The translations under genes were made by a program, and so were the position numbers. Shown piece by piece: positions 43,322 through 56,382 of a stretch of DNA of 64,000 nucleotides (the first letter of the stretch is position 1; every line of letters starts with the position of its first letter). The notes below the pieces were generated by a model that did no database searches, was not told the origin of the DNA, and saw only the letters and a list, made by a program, of their open reading frames with translations. The DNA is taken from positions 26,961 to 90,960 of the forward strand of contig NZ_PQSR01000022.1 in NCBI RefSeq assembly GCF_002920635.1. Direction: 5' to 3'. Source of the DNA: Streptomyces sp. Ru72 (GTDB taxonomy: Bacteria > Actinomycetota > Actinomycetes > Streptomycetales > Streptomycetaceae).

Positions 43322-44485
43322 ATGTCCACACACCCGTCAGCCATGCCCGTACGCGCCATGCTGGTGCTCGGGACCCGGCCGGAAGCGATCAAACTGGCGC
43401 CGTTGGCACGCGCGATGGCCTCCGGTACACAGTTCGAGCCGATCGTCGTCACCACGGGCCAGCACCGCGAGATGCTCCACCAGATGCTCGGCCTGCTGGG
43501 CGTCGACGTACGCATCGCGCTCGACGTGATGCGCAGCCGCCAGCAGCTGTCGGACCTGACCGCCCGTCTGGTCCGGGAACTCGGCGAGGTCATGCGGGGC
43601 CAGCGGCCGGACCTGGTCGTGGTGCAGGGGGACACCACGACCGCGCTGGCCGGCGCCCTGGCCGCCTTCTACGAGAAGATCCCCGTCGCCCACATCGAGG
43701 CCGGACTGCGCACCGGCGTCATCGACAACCCCTTCCCGGAGGAGCTCAACCGCTCCCTGATCGGGCGCATGGCCCGCTGGCACTTCGCCCCCACCGCGGC
43801 CGCGGCCCGGCATCTGACCGACGAGGGCGTCCCCGCCGAGCAGGTCTTCACCACCGGCAACACGGTGATCGACAACCTGCTGTGGGTGCTGGCCGAGGGA
43901 ACCGGCACCTCCGCGTTCCGCACCGGCGACAAGCGGATCCTGGTGACCCTGCACCGCCGGGAGAACCAGGGCGAACGGATGCGGGGCATGGGCCGGGCGC
44001 TGCGCCGGCTGGCCGGACGCGGGGACGTGGAGATCGTGCTGCCGCTGCACATGAGCCCGGCGGTACGAGATGTGCTGCTGCCCGAACTCGGCGGTCACGA
44101 GGGCATTTCGCTCGTCGAGCCGCTCGACTACCTGGACTTCGCGGCCACGCTCGCCGAGTGCGACCTCGTCCTCACCGATTCCGGGGGCATCCAGGAGGAG
44201 GCGCCGAGCCTGAGCAAGCCGGCGCTCGTGCTGCGGACGACCACCGAACGCCCCGAGGCGGTCGAGGTGGGCGCGGCCCGCCTGATCGGCACGGACCCCG
44301 ACACCATCGTCAGCTGCGCCGAACGGCTGCTCGACGATCCGGCGGAGTACCGGCGGATGGCGGGCGCGGGCAACCCGTTCGGCGACGGGCAGGCCGCGAC
44401 CCGTGTTCTCACCCAATTGGCCGAGGACTTCGCCGCCGAAGTGCCGGTCGGCACCGCCACGACCGGGCCATACTCGGCAGCATGA
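43322..44485 (+). CDS. wecB: UDP-N-acetylglucosamine 2-epimerase (non-hydrolysing)
   Basis: It interconverts UDP-GlcNAc and UDP-ManNAc. ATG 43322 follows AAGGGGGG; an ATG at 43304 is less likely. The 387 residues carry the family motifs: LGTRPEAIKLAPL, TGQHREM, VQGDTTTALAGAL, HIEAGLRTG (catalytic Glu), NPFPEELNR, TLHRRENQGE and LTDSGGIQEEAP. Its place behind the processive GT2 suggests it supplies ManNAc for that polymer, since teichoic-acid genes are not in the window. Confidence 0.95.
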   Translation: MSTHPSAMPVRAMLVLGTRPEAIKLAPLARAMASGTQFEPIVVTTGQHREMLHQMLGLLGVDVRIALDVMRSRQQLSDLTARLVRELGEVMRGQRPDLVVVQGDTTTALAGALAAFYEKIPVAHIEAGLRTGVIDNPFPEELNRSLIGRMARWHFAPTAAAARHLTDEGVPAEQVFTTGNTVIDNLLWVLAEGTGTSAFRTGDKRILVTLHRRENQGERMRGMGRALRRLAGRGDVEIVLPLHMSPAVRDVLLPELGGHEGISLVEPLDYLDFAATLAECDLVLTDSGGIQEEAPSLSKPALVLRTTTERPEAVEVGAARLIGTDPDTIVSCAERLLDDPAEYRRMAGAGNPFGDGQAATRVLTQLAEDFAAEVPVGTATTGPYSAA

Positions 44486-45189
44486 CTCCCTCACTCCTGC
44501 GTCCCCGTCGTCGGGTTCCCCTTCCGGCGGGGCGCAGGGGTCGTGTCGTCACCCTGTCACTGGCGCTCGCGCTGACCGCGGTCGCCGCCCTCACGCTGAG
44601 CCGGTGCGGCGGCGACGGCACACCGCCGCCCAGGCCCTGGGTCGACGGCTCCACGCACGGCCGCTGGCTGTCGGTCTTCAACGGCCACGGCACCAACGTG
44701 GGCGACGACCACTCCCTGTCGTTGTCCCCCAAAGCCGCCGAGGACCCCGGCACCACGCACGCGGGGCTGGTCGTGAGCACGGCCTCCTACACGGACGTAC
44801 GCTATGAGGCTCGGATGCGGGCGGTGCGGCAGTTGCGCGCCGTGAAGCCCAATCCGTGGGAGGTGCCGTGGCTGGTATGGGCGTACACGGACCCCGGGCA
44901 CTTCTACTACATCACCCTCAAGCCCAACGGCTGGGAGCTGGGCAAGCGGGACCCCGCCTACCCGGGCGGCCAGCGCTTCCTGGCCACGGGACGCACGACC
45001 TACCCGGTCGGCGACTGGTACGACGTGCGGGTGGAGCAGCGCGGCCCGGTCCTCACCGTCGCGGTCGGCGGCAAGCCCCTGGTGACCTTCACCGACGAGG
45101 AACGGCCGTATCTGCGGGGCAGGGTGGGCGCCTACACGGAGGACGCGACGGTCAGGTTCGAGGGACTCGAGGCGAGTTCGGGCCGATGA
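44482..45189 (+). CDS. exported DUF1080/LamG-like carbohydrate-binding protein
   Basis: ATG 44482 overlaps the epimerase stop (ATGA). The 235 residues begin with basic residues and a hydrophobic segment (VVTLSLALALTAVAALTLS) for export; a following Cys is not in a good lipobox. The remainder forms a jelly-roll like the 3-keto-disaccharide hydrolase/DUF1080 fold (WLVWAYTDPGHFYYI, YPVGDWYDVRVEQRG, GRVGAYTEDATVRF). It is likely to bind or cut the polymer made by this locus. The terminator hairpin follows 65 bp later. Confidence 0.75.
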   Translation: MTPSLLRPRRRVPLPAGRRGRVVTLSLALALTAVAALTLSRCGGDGTPPPRPWVDGSTHGRWLSVFNGHGTNVGDDHSLSLSPKAAEDPGTTHAGLVVSTASYTDVRYEARMRAVRQLRAVKPNPWEVPWLVWAYTDPGHFYYITLKPNGWELGKRDPAYPGGQRFLATGRTTYPVGDWYDVRVEQRGPVLTVAVGGKPLVTFTDEERPYLRGRVGAYTEDATVRFEGLEASSGR

Positions 45190-45253
45190 CGTGCGTCGGC
45201 GCCTGCCCTCGCGGTCCGGTCGGGGACTGGGTGGGCAGGCGCCGTCTCGCAGG

Positions 45254-45277
45254 GTCCGGGGGGAGATCCCCCCGGAC
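45254..45277. terminator. bidirectional terminator
   Basis: GTCCGGGGGG (45254-45263) pairs perfectly with CCCCCCGGAC (45268-45277) around AGAT, between the convergent polysaccharide operon and gltD. Confidence 0.85.
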
Positions 45278-45340
45278 AACCCGCCCGTACGCCGTTGTAC
45301 GGGACGTATGTGAGTGACCGTCAGGTCAATGTGGGAGCCG

Positions 45341-46796
45341 TCAGACCGTCAGTGCGCGGTCCGTCGGCCGGATCGGGGCCGGCAGGTCGCTGGCGCCGGT
45401 GAGGTAGCGGTCGACGCCGCGGGCGGCCGAGCGGCCCTCGGCGATCGCCCAGACGATCAGCGACTGGCCGCGGCCCGCGTCACCGGCGACGAACACACCG
45501 GGCACGTTGGTCTGGAAGTCGGCGTCGCGGGCGATGTTGCCGCGCTCGTCGAGCTCCAGGCCGAGCTGCTCGACCAGGCCGTTCTGCTGGTCGGTGCCGG
45601 TGAAGCCCATGGCGAGGGTGACCAGCTGGGCGGGGATCTTCCGTTCGGTGCCCGGCTTCTGCGTCAGCTTGCCGTCGACGAACTCGACCTCGGCCAGGTG
45701 CAGCCACTGGACGTTGCCGTCCTCGTCGCCCTCGAAGTGGGTCGTCGAGGCGGAGTAGATCCGCTCGCCGCCCTCCTCGTGGGCCGAGGTGACCTTGTAG
45801 AGGATCGGGAAGGTCGGCCACGGCTGGTTCGTGGGGTGCCGCTCGTCGTTCGGGCGGGGCATGATCTCCAGCTGCGTGACGGAGGCCGCGCCCTGGCGGT
45901 GGGCGGTGCCCACGCAGTCGGCGCCGGTGTCACCGCCGCCGATGACGACGACGTGCTTGCCCTCGGCCGAGATCGGGGCGGTGACGTAGTCGCCCTCCTG
46001 GACCTTGTTGGCCAGCGGCAGGTACTCCATCGCCTGGTAGATGCCCTTGAGCTCACGGCCGGGGACGGGGAGGTCGCGGGCGGTGGTGGCGCCCGCGGCG
46101 ATCACGACCGCGTCGTACCGCTTGCGCAGGTCCGACGCCTTCAGGTCGCGGCCGATCTCGATCCCCGTACGGAAGCGGGTGCCCTCCGCGCGCATCTGCT
46201 CGATACGGCGGTTGATGTGCCGCTTCTCCATCTTGAACTCGGGGATGCCGTAGCGGAGCAGACCGCCGATGCGGTCCGCGCGCTCGTACACGGCCACCGT
46301 ATGGCCCGCCCGGGTCAGCTGCTGGGCGGCGGCGAGACCGGCGGGGCCGGACCCGATGACCGCGACGGTCTTGCCCGACAGGCGCTCGGGGGCCTGCGGC
46401 TTGACGTCACCGCTGTCCCACGCCTTGTCGATGATCGAGACCTCGACGTTCTTGATGGTGACCGGCGGCTGGTTGATGCCGAGCACGCACGCCGACTCGC
46501 ACGGAGCGGGGCACAGACGGCCCGTGAACTCCGGGAAGTTGTTCGTGGCGTGCAGCCGCTCGGAGGCGGCCGTCCAGTCCTCGCGGTAGGCGTAGTCGTT
46601 CCACTCGGGGATCAGGTTTCCGAGCGGACAGCCGTTGTGGCAGAACGGGATGCCGCAGTCCATGCACCGGCTGGCCTGCTTGCTGATGATCGGCAGCAGG
46701 GAGCCGGGGACGTAGACCTCGTTCCAGTCCCTGACGCGCTCCTCGACGGGGCGGGACTTGGCGACCTCGCGGCCGTGGTTCAGGAAGCCCTTGGGA

Positions 46797-46804
<8 letters not shown>
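45341..46804 (-). CDS. gltD: glutamate synthase (NADPH) small subunit
   Basis: It passes electrons from NADPH to the large subunit for glutamate formation. ATG 46804 overlaps the gltB end by 8 bases. The 487 residues show the N-terminal iron-sulfur cysteines ([25 protein letters not shown]), an FAD-binding [10 protein letters not shown] near 150 and the NADPH-binding [10 protein letters not shown] near 290. The last segment [17 protein letters not shown] closes the flavin site. Confidence 0.97.
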
Positions 46805-51392
<4,588 letters not shown>

Positions 51393-51769
51393 CGGCTCTC
51401 CCGTCGTCGTCATGTGGCATGTGCAGGTGCCGAGGGACGACGTTGGCCCTCTGCGAAAAGTGCAAAATTTCGTGCAGGTTACATGATGGAGCGGTTCTCG
51501 GGAACCGGGATAGGCCGTTCCAACATGCGGACATCGCCGGGGCGTGGGCGCGGGTTCCACGCACGGCGATGGAGTGGAGGGGGCACAAGCGGACAGATCA
51601 GTGTCCGTCGACCCGGGCACGGAGGGCAACATCGCCCACCGTGAGGAGTGCGGGGGGTGCGGAGCAGGCGTCATTGCCCGCGGCGCTTACGGCTCATGCC
51701 CGCTGGTTAAGCACGCGAAACCGTCGAGTAACAACTATTTATGCGGTCCCTCGCATAACTAGCCTGCGC
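51393..51769. other. gltB upstream region / leader
   Basis: This 377-bp stretch holds a GlnR-box-like array near 51706-51743. Nearer to gltB, CTGCGAAA (51451-51458) faces TTTCG-TG-CAG (51468-51477), an imperfect inverted repeat. No gene is supported. Confidence 0.5.
51706..51743. promoter_or_regulatory. candidate GlnR box upstream of gltBD
   Basis: GTTAA-n6-GAAAC-n6-GTAAC-n6-TTATG occupies 51706-51743. The GlnR pattern is gTnAc and GaAAc half-sites in alternation with 6-bp gaps: two half-sites are perfect, one is four of five, the last is poor. It lies about 315 bp upstream of the gltB start and just past the end of the VIT-type gene. Confidence 0.5.
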
Positions 51770-52501
51770 TTATCGTACGGCCGTACCGAACAAAGTGCCC
51801 AGGACGTACGTCACACCTGCCGCGGCACCACCGAGGGCGAGCTGCCTGAAGCCGCTGTACCACCAGCTGCGCGCGGTCACCTTGGCCACGACGGCGCCGC
51901 ACGCGAAGAGTCCGAGGAGGGCGAGAAGGACGGCGGGCCACAGGGCGTGGGCACCGAGCAGGTAGGGCAGGACGGGCAGCAGGGCGCCGAGCGCGAAGGA
52001 CCCGAAGCTGGAGACGGCGGCCACCAGCGGGGAGGGCAGGTCGCCGGGGTCGATGCCGAGCTCCTCGCGAGCGTGTATCTCCAGGGCTTGCTCGGGGTCG
52101 CGGGAGAGCTGCTTGGCGACCTCGCGGGCCAGCGCGGGCTCGACTCCGCGCGCCTCGTACAGCGCCGCCAGCTCCTCCTCCTCGTCCTCCGGGTGCTTCC
52201 TCAGCTCCCGCCGCTCGACGTCGAGCTCCGCCTCGACCAGCTCACGCTGCGAGGCGACGGAGGTGTACTCGCCGGCGGCCATGGAGAAGGCCCCGGCGGC
52301 CAGACCCGCGAGGCCCGTGATGATGATCGTCTGCTGGCTGACGGATCCACCGGCGACACCCGTCATCAGCGCCAGGTTGGACACCAGCCCGTCCATCGCG
52401 CCGAACACGGCCGGGCGCAACCAGCCACCGTTGACATCCCGGTGGGTGTGGTTGTCCCGGTGCGCCTCGTGCAGCGACGCCTCGGTCTCGATGATGGCCA
52501 T
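51770..52501 (-). CDS. VIT1/CCC1 family iron/manganese transporter
   Basis: It is predicted to move ferrous iron or manganese across the membrane for detoxification. ATG 52501 gives 243 residues. An N-terminal His/Asp-rich segment (HEAHRDNHTHRD) is followed by FGAMDGLVSNLALMTGV, GLAAGAFSMAAGEYTSV with its Met/Glu ion-path residues, an acidic metal-binding cytoplasmic loop (about 90-150, HPEDEEEELAAL) and three C-terminal helices. Five membrane helices fit VIT1. An iron-box-like site precedes it. Confidence 0.92.
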   Translation of the reverse strand: MAIIETEASLHEAHRDNHTHRDVNGGWLRPAVFGAMDGLVSNLALMTGVAGGSVSQQTIIITGLAGLAAGAFSMAAGEYTSVASQRELVEAELDVERRELRKHPEDEEEELAALYEARGVEPALAREVAKQLSRDPEQALEIHAREELGIDPGDLPSPLVAAVSSFGSFALGALLPVLPYLLGAHALWPAVLLALLGLFACGAVVAKVTARSWWYSGFRQLALGGAAAGVTYVLGTLFGTAVR

Positions 52502-52518
52502 GAGGTCCCCCAGGAAGC

Positions 52519-52537
52519 TTAGGCAAAGCTAAGTTTG
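52519..52537. promoter_or_regulatory. candidate iron box upstream of VIT1-type gene
   Basis: TTAGGCAAAGCTAAGTTTG matches the actinobacterial iron-box pattern at 12 of 19 positions by my count, and CTTAG-n6-CTAAG (52518-52533) is palindromic. It lies 18 bp before the transporter start codon. An IdeR/DmdR-type protein could act here as repressor or activator. Confidence 0.45.
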
Positions 52538-52758
52538 GACACGTTCTATCTTTCGACAACACAGAACCTACGCCTTGAATTTCCGTCCCGCCAGCAAGGA
52601 AAGGCTGGGCTAACCTGCACCTTTGCCGCTCTGTGCTCATCCGTGACAATGAGTGCTCACATGCCGGACGGGTGATGCTGGGGCCCGCGAGGCTCCGCGC
52701 CATGGTTTCGGGGGGACAGATCCGCACTAGGGGGCCGCCCCGAGAGAAGAGGCACCGT

Positions 52759-54087
52759 ATGGCCATCGCCTGCAGTCCCCCCGCACCGGCGCCCGAGGAC
52801 GCCGCCGGCCCCCGGGAACGGGCGCGGGGCGCGTTGCTCGGCCTCGCCGTCGGGGACGCGCTGGGGGCGCCCGCCGAGAACCTGGAGCCGTCCGAGATCC
52901 GGGCGCGCTGGGGCCGCATCACGGGGTTCGTCACCGAGCAGCCGTGCGGCACGGACGACACCGAGTACGCCATCTTCTCGGGGCTGCTGCTGGCCCGGCA
53001 CGGCTCGGCGCTCACCGTGGCGCACGTGGAGGCGGCCTGGCACGAGTGGATCGCGGACCGGGACGAGGGGCCGTTCCGGGGGGCGGGCTTCAGCGAGCGC
53101 GGGACGCTGGAGAACCTGCGCCGGGGCCTTGCCGCCCCCGTCACCGCGCAGCACCGGCACGCCTGGAGCGACGGGCTCGCCATGCGTGCCGCGCCGTTCG
53201 GGGTGTTCGCCGCGGGCCGCCCGGCGGAGGCGGCGCGACTGGTGGCGATCGACGGCTCGGTGAGCCATGAGGGCGAGGGCATCCACGGCGGCCGGGCGGT
53301 CGCGGCCGGCGTCGCGGCGGCGATGACCGCAGCGTCGACGAGCGCCGTGGTGGCCTCGGCCCTCGCGGCCGTCCCCGAGGACTCGTGGACCGCCCGCTCG
53401 CTGCGCCGCGCGGTCGCCGTGGCCCACCGGGGCGCCCGCGCGGTCCGCTCCGCGGTGGTGATCGACGGCTACCCCTGGACAGACCTCGCGCCCGAGGCGG
53501 TCGCTCTGGCGTTCGGCGCGTACGTGGCGGCAGGCGGCGACTTCCGGGAGTCGGTGCTCGCCGCGGTCAACATGGGCCGCGACGCCGACACCACGGCGGC
53601 GGTCGCGGGAGCCCTGGCGGGCGCGAGCCGGGGGATCGCGGCGATCCCCCGGGAGTGGGCGGCGGTGATCGGCCCGGCGCGGGGGCGCTGCCTGCCGTCG
53701 GTGGAGGGGCACCACGTCCTTGACGTGGCCGATCTGCTGACGCCGGGGGACGGAGCGCTGACGCCAGGGGACGGAGCGAAGTCGGCCCCGGGGGGCCGAG
53801 GCGAGAGGGCAGCGGGGAGCCGAGGAGAGAGGGCCGGAGGGATCCAGGAGGAGGTGGCCACTTGGATCCGCGGGACCGGGGGCACGGGGATCCCGGAGAC
53901 GGGGCCGGGCGCACTGGGCGAAGCCGTGCGGTGCGACGGCCAGGGACTCGTACCGCGTGACAGCCGGGGACACGGACGCCGCGACGGCCAGGAAGGCGGA
54001 CGGCTCGGCGGCGGGGAAGCCGTACGGCGTGACGTGCGTACGCCCCTCGGTGTGGCGCCGTACGACCGGACGCAGGGGGAGCCGTGA
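52759..54087 (+). CDS. ADP-ribosylglycohydrolase family protein 1
   Basis: Members of this DraG/ARH fold hydrolyse ADP-ribosyl or related N/O-glycosides using two magnesium ions. ATG 52759 follows AGAAGAGG. The domain covers about residues 20-325: ARGALLGLAVGDALGAP, first metal motif TDDT (65-68), HEGEGIHGG and second metal motif GRDADTTAAVAGALAG (about 273). All key acids are present. The last 110 residues are low complexity with a duplicated LTPGDGA and many Gly/Arg. The gene is first in a six-gene overlapping operon. The substrate is unknown. Confidence 0.9.
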   Translation: MAIACSPPAPAPEDAAGPRERARGALLGLAVGDALGAPAENLEPSEIRARWGRITGFVTEQPCGTDDTEYAIFSGLLLARHGSALTVAHVEAAWHEWIADRDEGPFRGAGFSERGTLENLRRGLAAPVTAQHRHAWSDGLAMRAAPFGVFAAGRPAEAARLVAIDGSVSHEGEGIHGGRAVAAGVAAAMTAASTSAVVASALAAVPEDSWTARSLRRAVAVAHRGARAVRSAVVIDGYPWTDLAPEAVALAFGAYVAAGGDFRESVLAAVNMGRDADTTAAVAGALAGASRGIAAIPREWAAVIGPARGRCLPSVEGHHVLDVADLLTPGDGALTPGDGAKSAPGGRGERAAGSRGERAGGIQEEVATWIRGTGGTGIPETGPGALGEAVRCDGQGLVPRDSRGHGRRDGQEGGRLGGGEAVRRDVRTPLGVAPYDRTQGEP

Positions 54088-55205
54088 GCGGGCCTCGGCG
54101 GGTCGAGGGTCTGCTGCTCGGGCTCGCCGTCGGTGACGCCGCCGGGTGGCCCGCCGCCCGGCACCGGGCCGCACGGATGCCCGAGTGGACCCGGCGGCTG
54201 ACCCGGGAGCTCGACACCTTCGCCGAGGAGAACGCGACCACCACCCTGCCGGTGCCGATCGCACTCAACCAGTCACCGCAGCCGCTTCGGCTCGGACCGT
54301 CGGACGACGCCGAGTGGGCGGCGTTCACGGCCGGGGCCCTGCTGCGCGCCAAGGACGCCGACGCGCTCGGCGGTCTCGACCGGCAGTCCGGACTACGAGA
54401 CGCTCTCGACCGGTCCTGGCACGCCCTCGCCACCGAGGTCGCCGCCCCGGCCGACCGCACCCCCGAAAAGGAGCCGGCCGTCATGCCGTTGCGCGCCCGC
54501 ATCTCCGTCCGCGCGGGCCTCGGCAACCTCGCCACCGGGCTGCGCCCGCCCGCCACCGGTCACGACAACCCGCACTACTTCGACGACGCGGCCTGCGTAC
54601 GGGCCTGCGTGCTCGCCGTGGCCCACCCGGGCGCGCCCGAACTCGCCGCCGGGCTCGCCGAGTTCGACGCCCGTTACACCCAGGACGGCGACGGGGTGCA
54701 CGGCGCCCGCGCCATGGCCGCGGCCCTCTCGCTCGCCCTGTCCGGCGAGGCGCTCGACACCTGCGTGAGGGCCGCGCTGGCCGAGCTCCCCGAGTCCACC
54801 GAGATCGGCCGCAACGCCCGGCACGCCCTGAAGCTGGCCCAGGACGGCGAGGGTGCCTTCCACGTCGTTCCCCTGCTGGAACATCAGATCGTCGACCACG
54901 TCTACAGCTACGGCGTCGCGGCCGCGGAGACCGTCCCGGTCGCCCTCGCCCTCGCGACGGCGGCCCACGGGCGCATCGCGGAGGCGGTGCCCGCCGCCGC
55001 CTGTCTGTCGCGGGTGGCCGACTCCGCCCCGGCCCTCGCGGGCGCACTCACGGGAGCCCTCGGCGGCGGCGCGGCGATCCCGTCCGCCTGGCGCGACGCC
55101 TGCCGCACCCTCGCGGGCTGTGCACTGCCCCACCTGAGCGGCACGGACCTCGTACACCTCGCCGAACTCCTGGAGACGACGGAACTGGCCACTCCCGGTG
55201 GATGA
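54084..55205 (+). CDS. ADP-ribosylglycohydrolase family protein 2 (degenerate metal site)
   Basis: GTG 54084 overlaps the previous stop (GTGA). The 373 residues keep the ARH fold start (VEGLLLGLAVGDAAGWP) and HPGAPELA, DGDGVHGARAMAAALS segments. The first metal motif is altered to SDDAEW (about 74), and the C-terminal D-x-D-T/S motif is replaced by SRVADSAPALAGAL, losing an acidic ligand. It is therefore probably inactive or altered, perhaps a partner of the neighbouring paralogues. Confidence 0.85.
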   Translation: MSGPRRVEGLLLGLAVGDAAGWPAARHRAARMPEWTRRLTRELDTFAEENATTTLPVPIALNQSPQPLRLGPSDDAEWAAFTAGALLRAKDADALGGLDRQSGLRDALDRSWHALATEVAAPADRTPEKEPAVMPLRARISVRAGLGNLATGLRPPATGHDNPHYFDDAACVRACVLAVAHPGAPELAAGLAEFDARYTQDGDGVHGARAMAAALSLALSGEALDTCVRAALAELPESTEIGRNARHALKLAQDGEGAFHVVPLLEHQIVDHVYSYGVAAAETVPVALALATAAHGRIAEAVPAAACLSRVADSAPALAGALTGALGGGAAIPSAWRDACRTLAGCALPHLSGTDLVHLAELLETTELATPGG

Positions 55206-55212
55206 TTCGGGC

Positions 55213-56382
55213 ATGACGCCCACTCCTGACGAGTCGGTCCCTCTGGACGAACGCATCACCGGCGCCCTGGTCGGCGCAGCCGTCGGCGACGCCCTCGGCG
55301 GTCCCGTCGAGGGCCACTCCCCCGAGCAGATCGTCGAACGGCACGGCGGCCGGGTGCACGGGATCGTCGGACCCTGGCACGGCGACGCCTGGCGCACGGC
55401 CCGCCCCCTCGCCCCGTACCACAAGGGGGACGGCCATGTCACCGACGACACGTTGATGACGCACGCGCTCGTACGGGTCTACGCGGCCGTCCGCGACCAC
55501 CTCGACGCGTACGCGATCGCCGAGCACCTGGTCCCCGACCTGATGACGAACCCGCGCTGGATCCCGGAGCTGGAGGCGGAGGCACTCCCGCTGCACCGCG
55601 TCTTCCTGGCCGAGAAATGGCTCGTGACACGGCTTCACCACGCCCATGCGGACCCCCGGGAGGCGGGCGTCGGCAACATCGTCAACTGCGGTGCCGCGAT
55701 GTACATGGCGCCGGTCGGCCTGGTCAACGCGGCCAATCCCGAGGGCGCGTACGCCGAGGCCCTGGACGTGGCGGGCGCGCACCAGTCGTCGTACGGCAGG
55801 GAGGCGGCCGGGGTGCTCGCGGCGGCGGTGGCGGCGGCCTGCGCACCGGGCGCGACACCGGACTCGGTCGTGGCGGCGTGCCTGTCGCTGGCGAAGGACG
55901 GAACACGAGCCGCGATCGAGACGGTCTGCGACACGGCCTCCCGCTACTGCGACTACGAGTCCGCCCTACGGCCGCTGCGGGAGGCGGTGGCGCCGTACGA
56001 CACCGTCGGCCCCGACTACCGCGCCCCTTCCCTGGGCGCCCGGCGACCGTCCCGGCTGCACGCGATCGAGGAACTCCCGGTGGCGCTCGGCATGGTGGTC
56101 GTGGCGCGCGGGGACTACCGTCACGCGGTGCTCGGCTCGGTGAACTACGGCCGGGACTGCGACTCCATCGCCACGATGGCGGGCGCGATCACGGGCGCGC
56201 TGGGCTCACCGGTCCCGTCCGACTGGGAGAAGGCGGTCGCTGAGGCGAGCCGCCTCGATCTGCACGCCCCGGCCCGGACGCTGACGGAGGTCACCCGGGA
56301 GGTCTTCGCCCGGGACGTGCGCCGTCGCCGGTCCCACGAGGCGGCCTTCGCCGCGCTGGGAGGCTTCAGGTGCTCCGACTGA
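55213..56382 (+). CDS. ADP-ribosylglycohydrolase family protein 3
   Basis: ATG 55213 is chosen; GTG 55198, overlapping the previous gene, is possible. The 389 residues show ITGALVGAAVGDALGGPVEG, the first metal motif VTDDTLM (about 76), NIVNCGAAMYMAPVGLVN, HQSSYGREAAGVLAAAVAA and the second metal motif YGRDCDSIATMAGAITGALG (about 313). The catalytic acids are complete. A shape with long YHKGDGHVTDD and SSYGREAAGV loops is unlike classical DraG, so the substrate may not be ADP-ribosyl-protein. Confidence 0.9.
   Translation: MTPTPDESVPLDERITGALVGAAVGDALGGPVEGHSPEQIVERHGGRVHGIVGPWHGDAWRTARPLAPYHKGDGHVTDDTLMTHALVRVYAAVRDHLDAYAIAEHLVPDLMTNPRWIPELEAEALPLHRVFLAEKWLVTRLHHAHADPREAGVGNIVNCGAAMYMAPVGLVNAANPEGAYAEALDVAGAHQSSYGREAAGVLAAAVAAACAPGATPDSVVAACLSLAKDGTRAAIETVCDTASRYCDYESALRPLREAVAPYDTVGPDYRAPSLGARRPSRLHAIEELPVALGMVVVARGDYRHAVLGSVNYGRDCDSIATMAGAITGALGSPVPSDWEKAVAEASRLDLHAPARTLTEVTREVFARDVRRRRSHEAAFAALGGFRCSD

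Noticed and set aside
51544..51762. 72-codon frame in the gltB upstream region
   Set aside because: It has no similarity I recognise, and it overlaps the GlnR-like site and the gltB leader.
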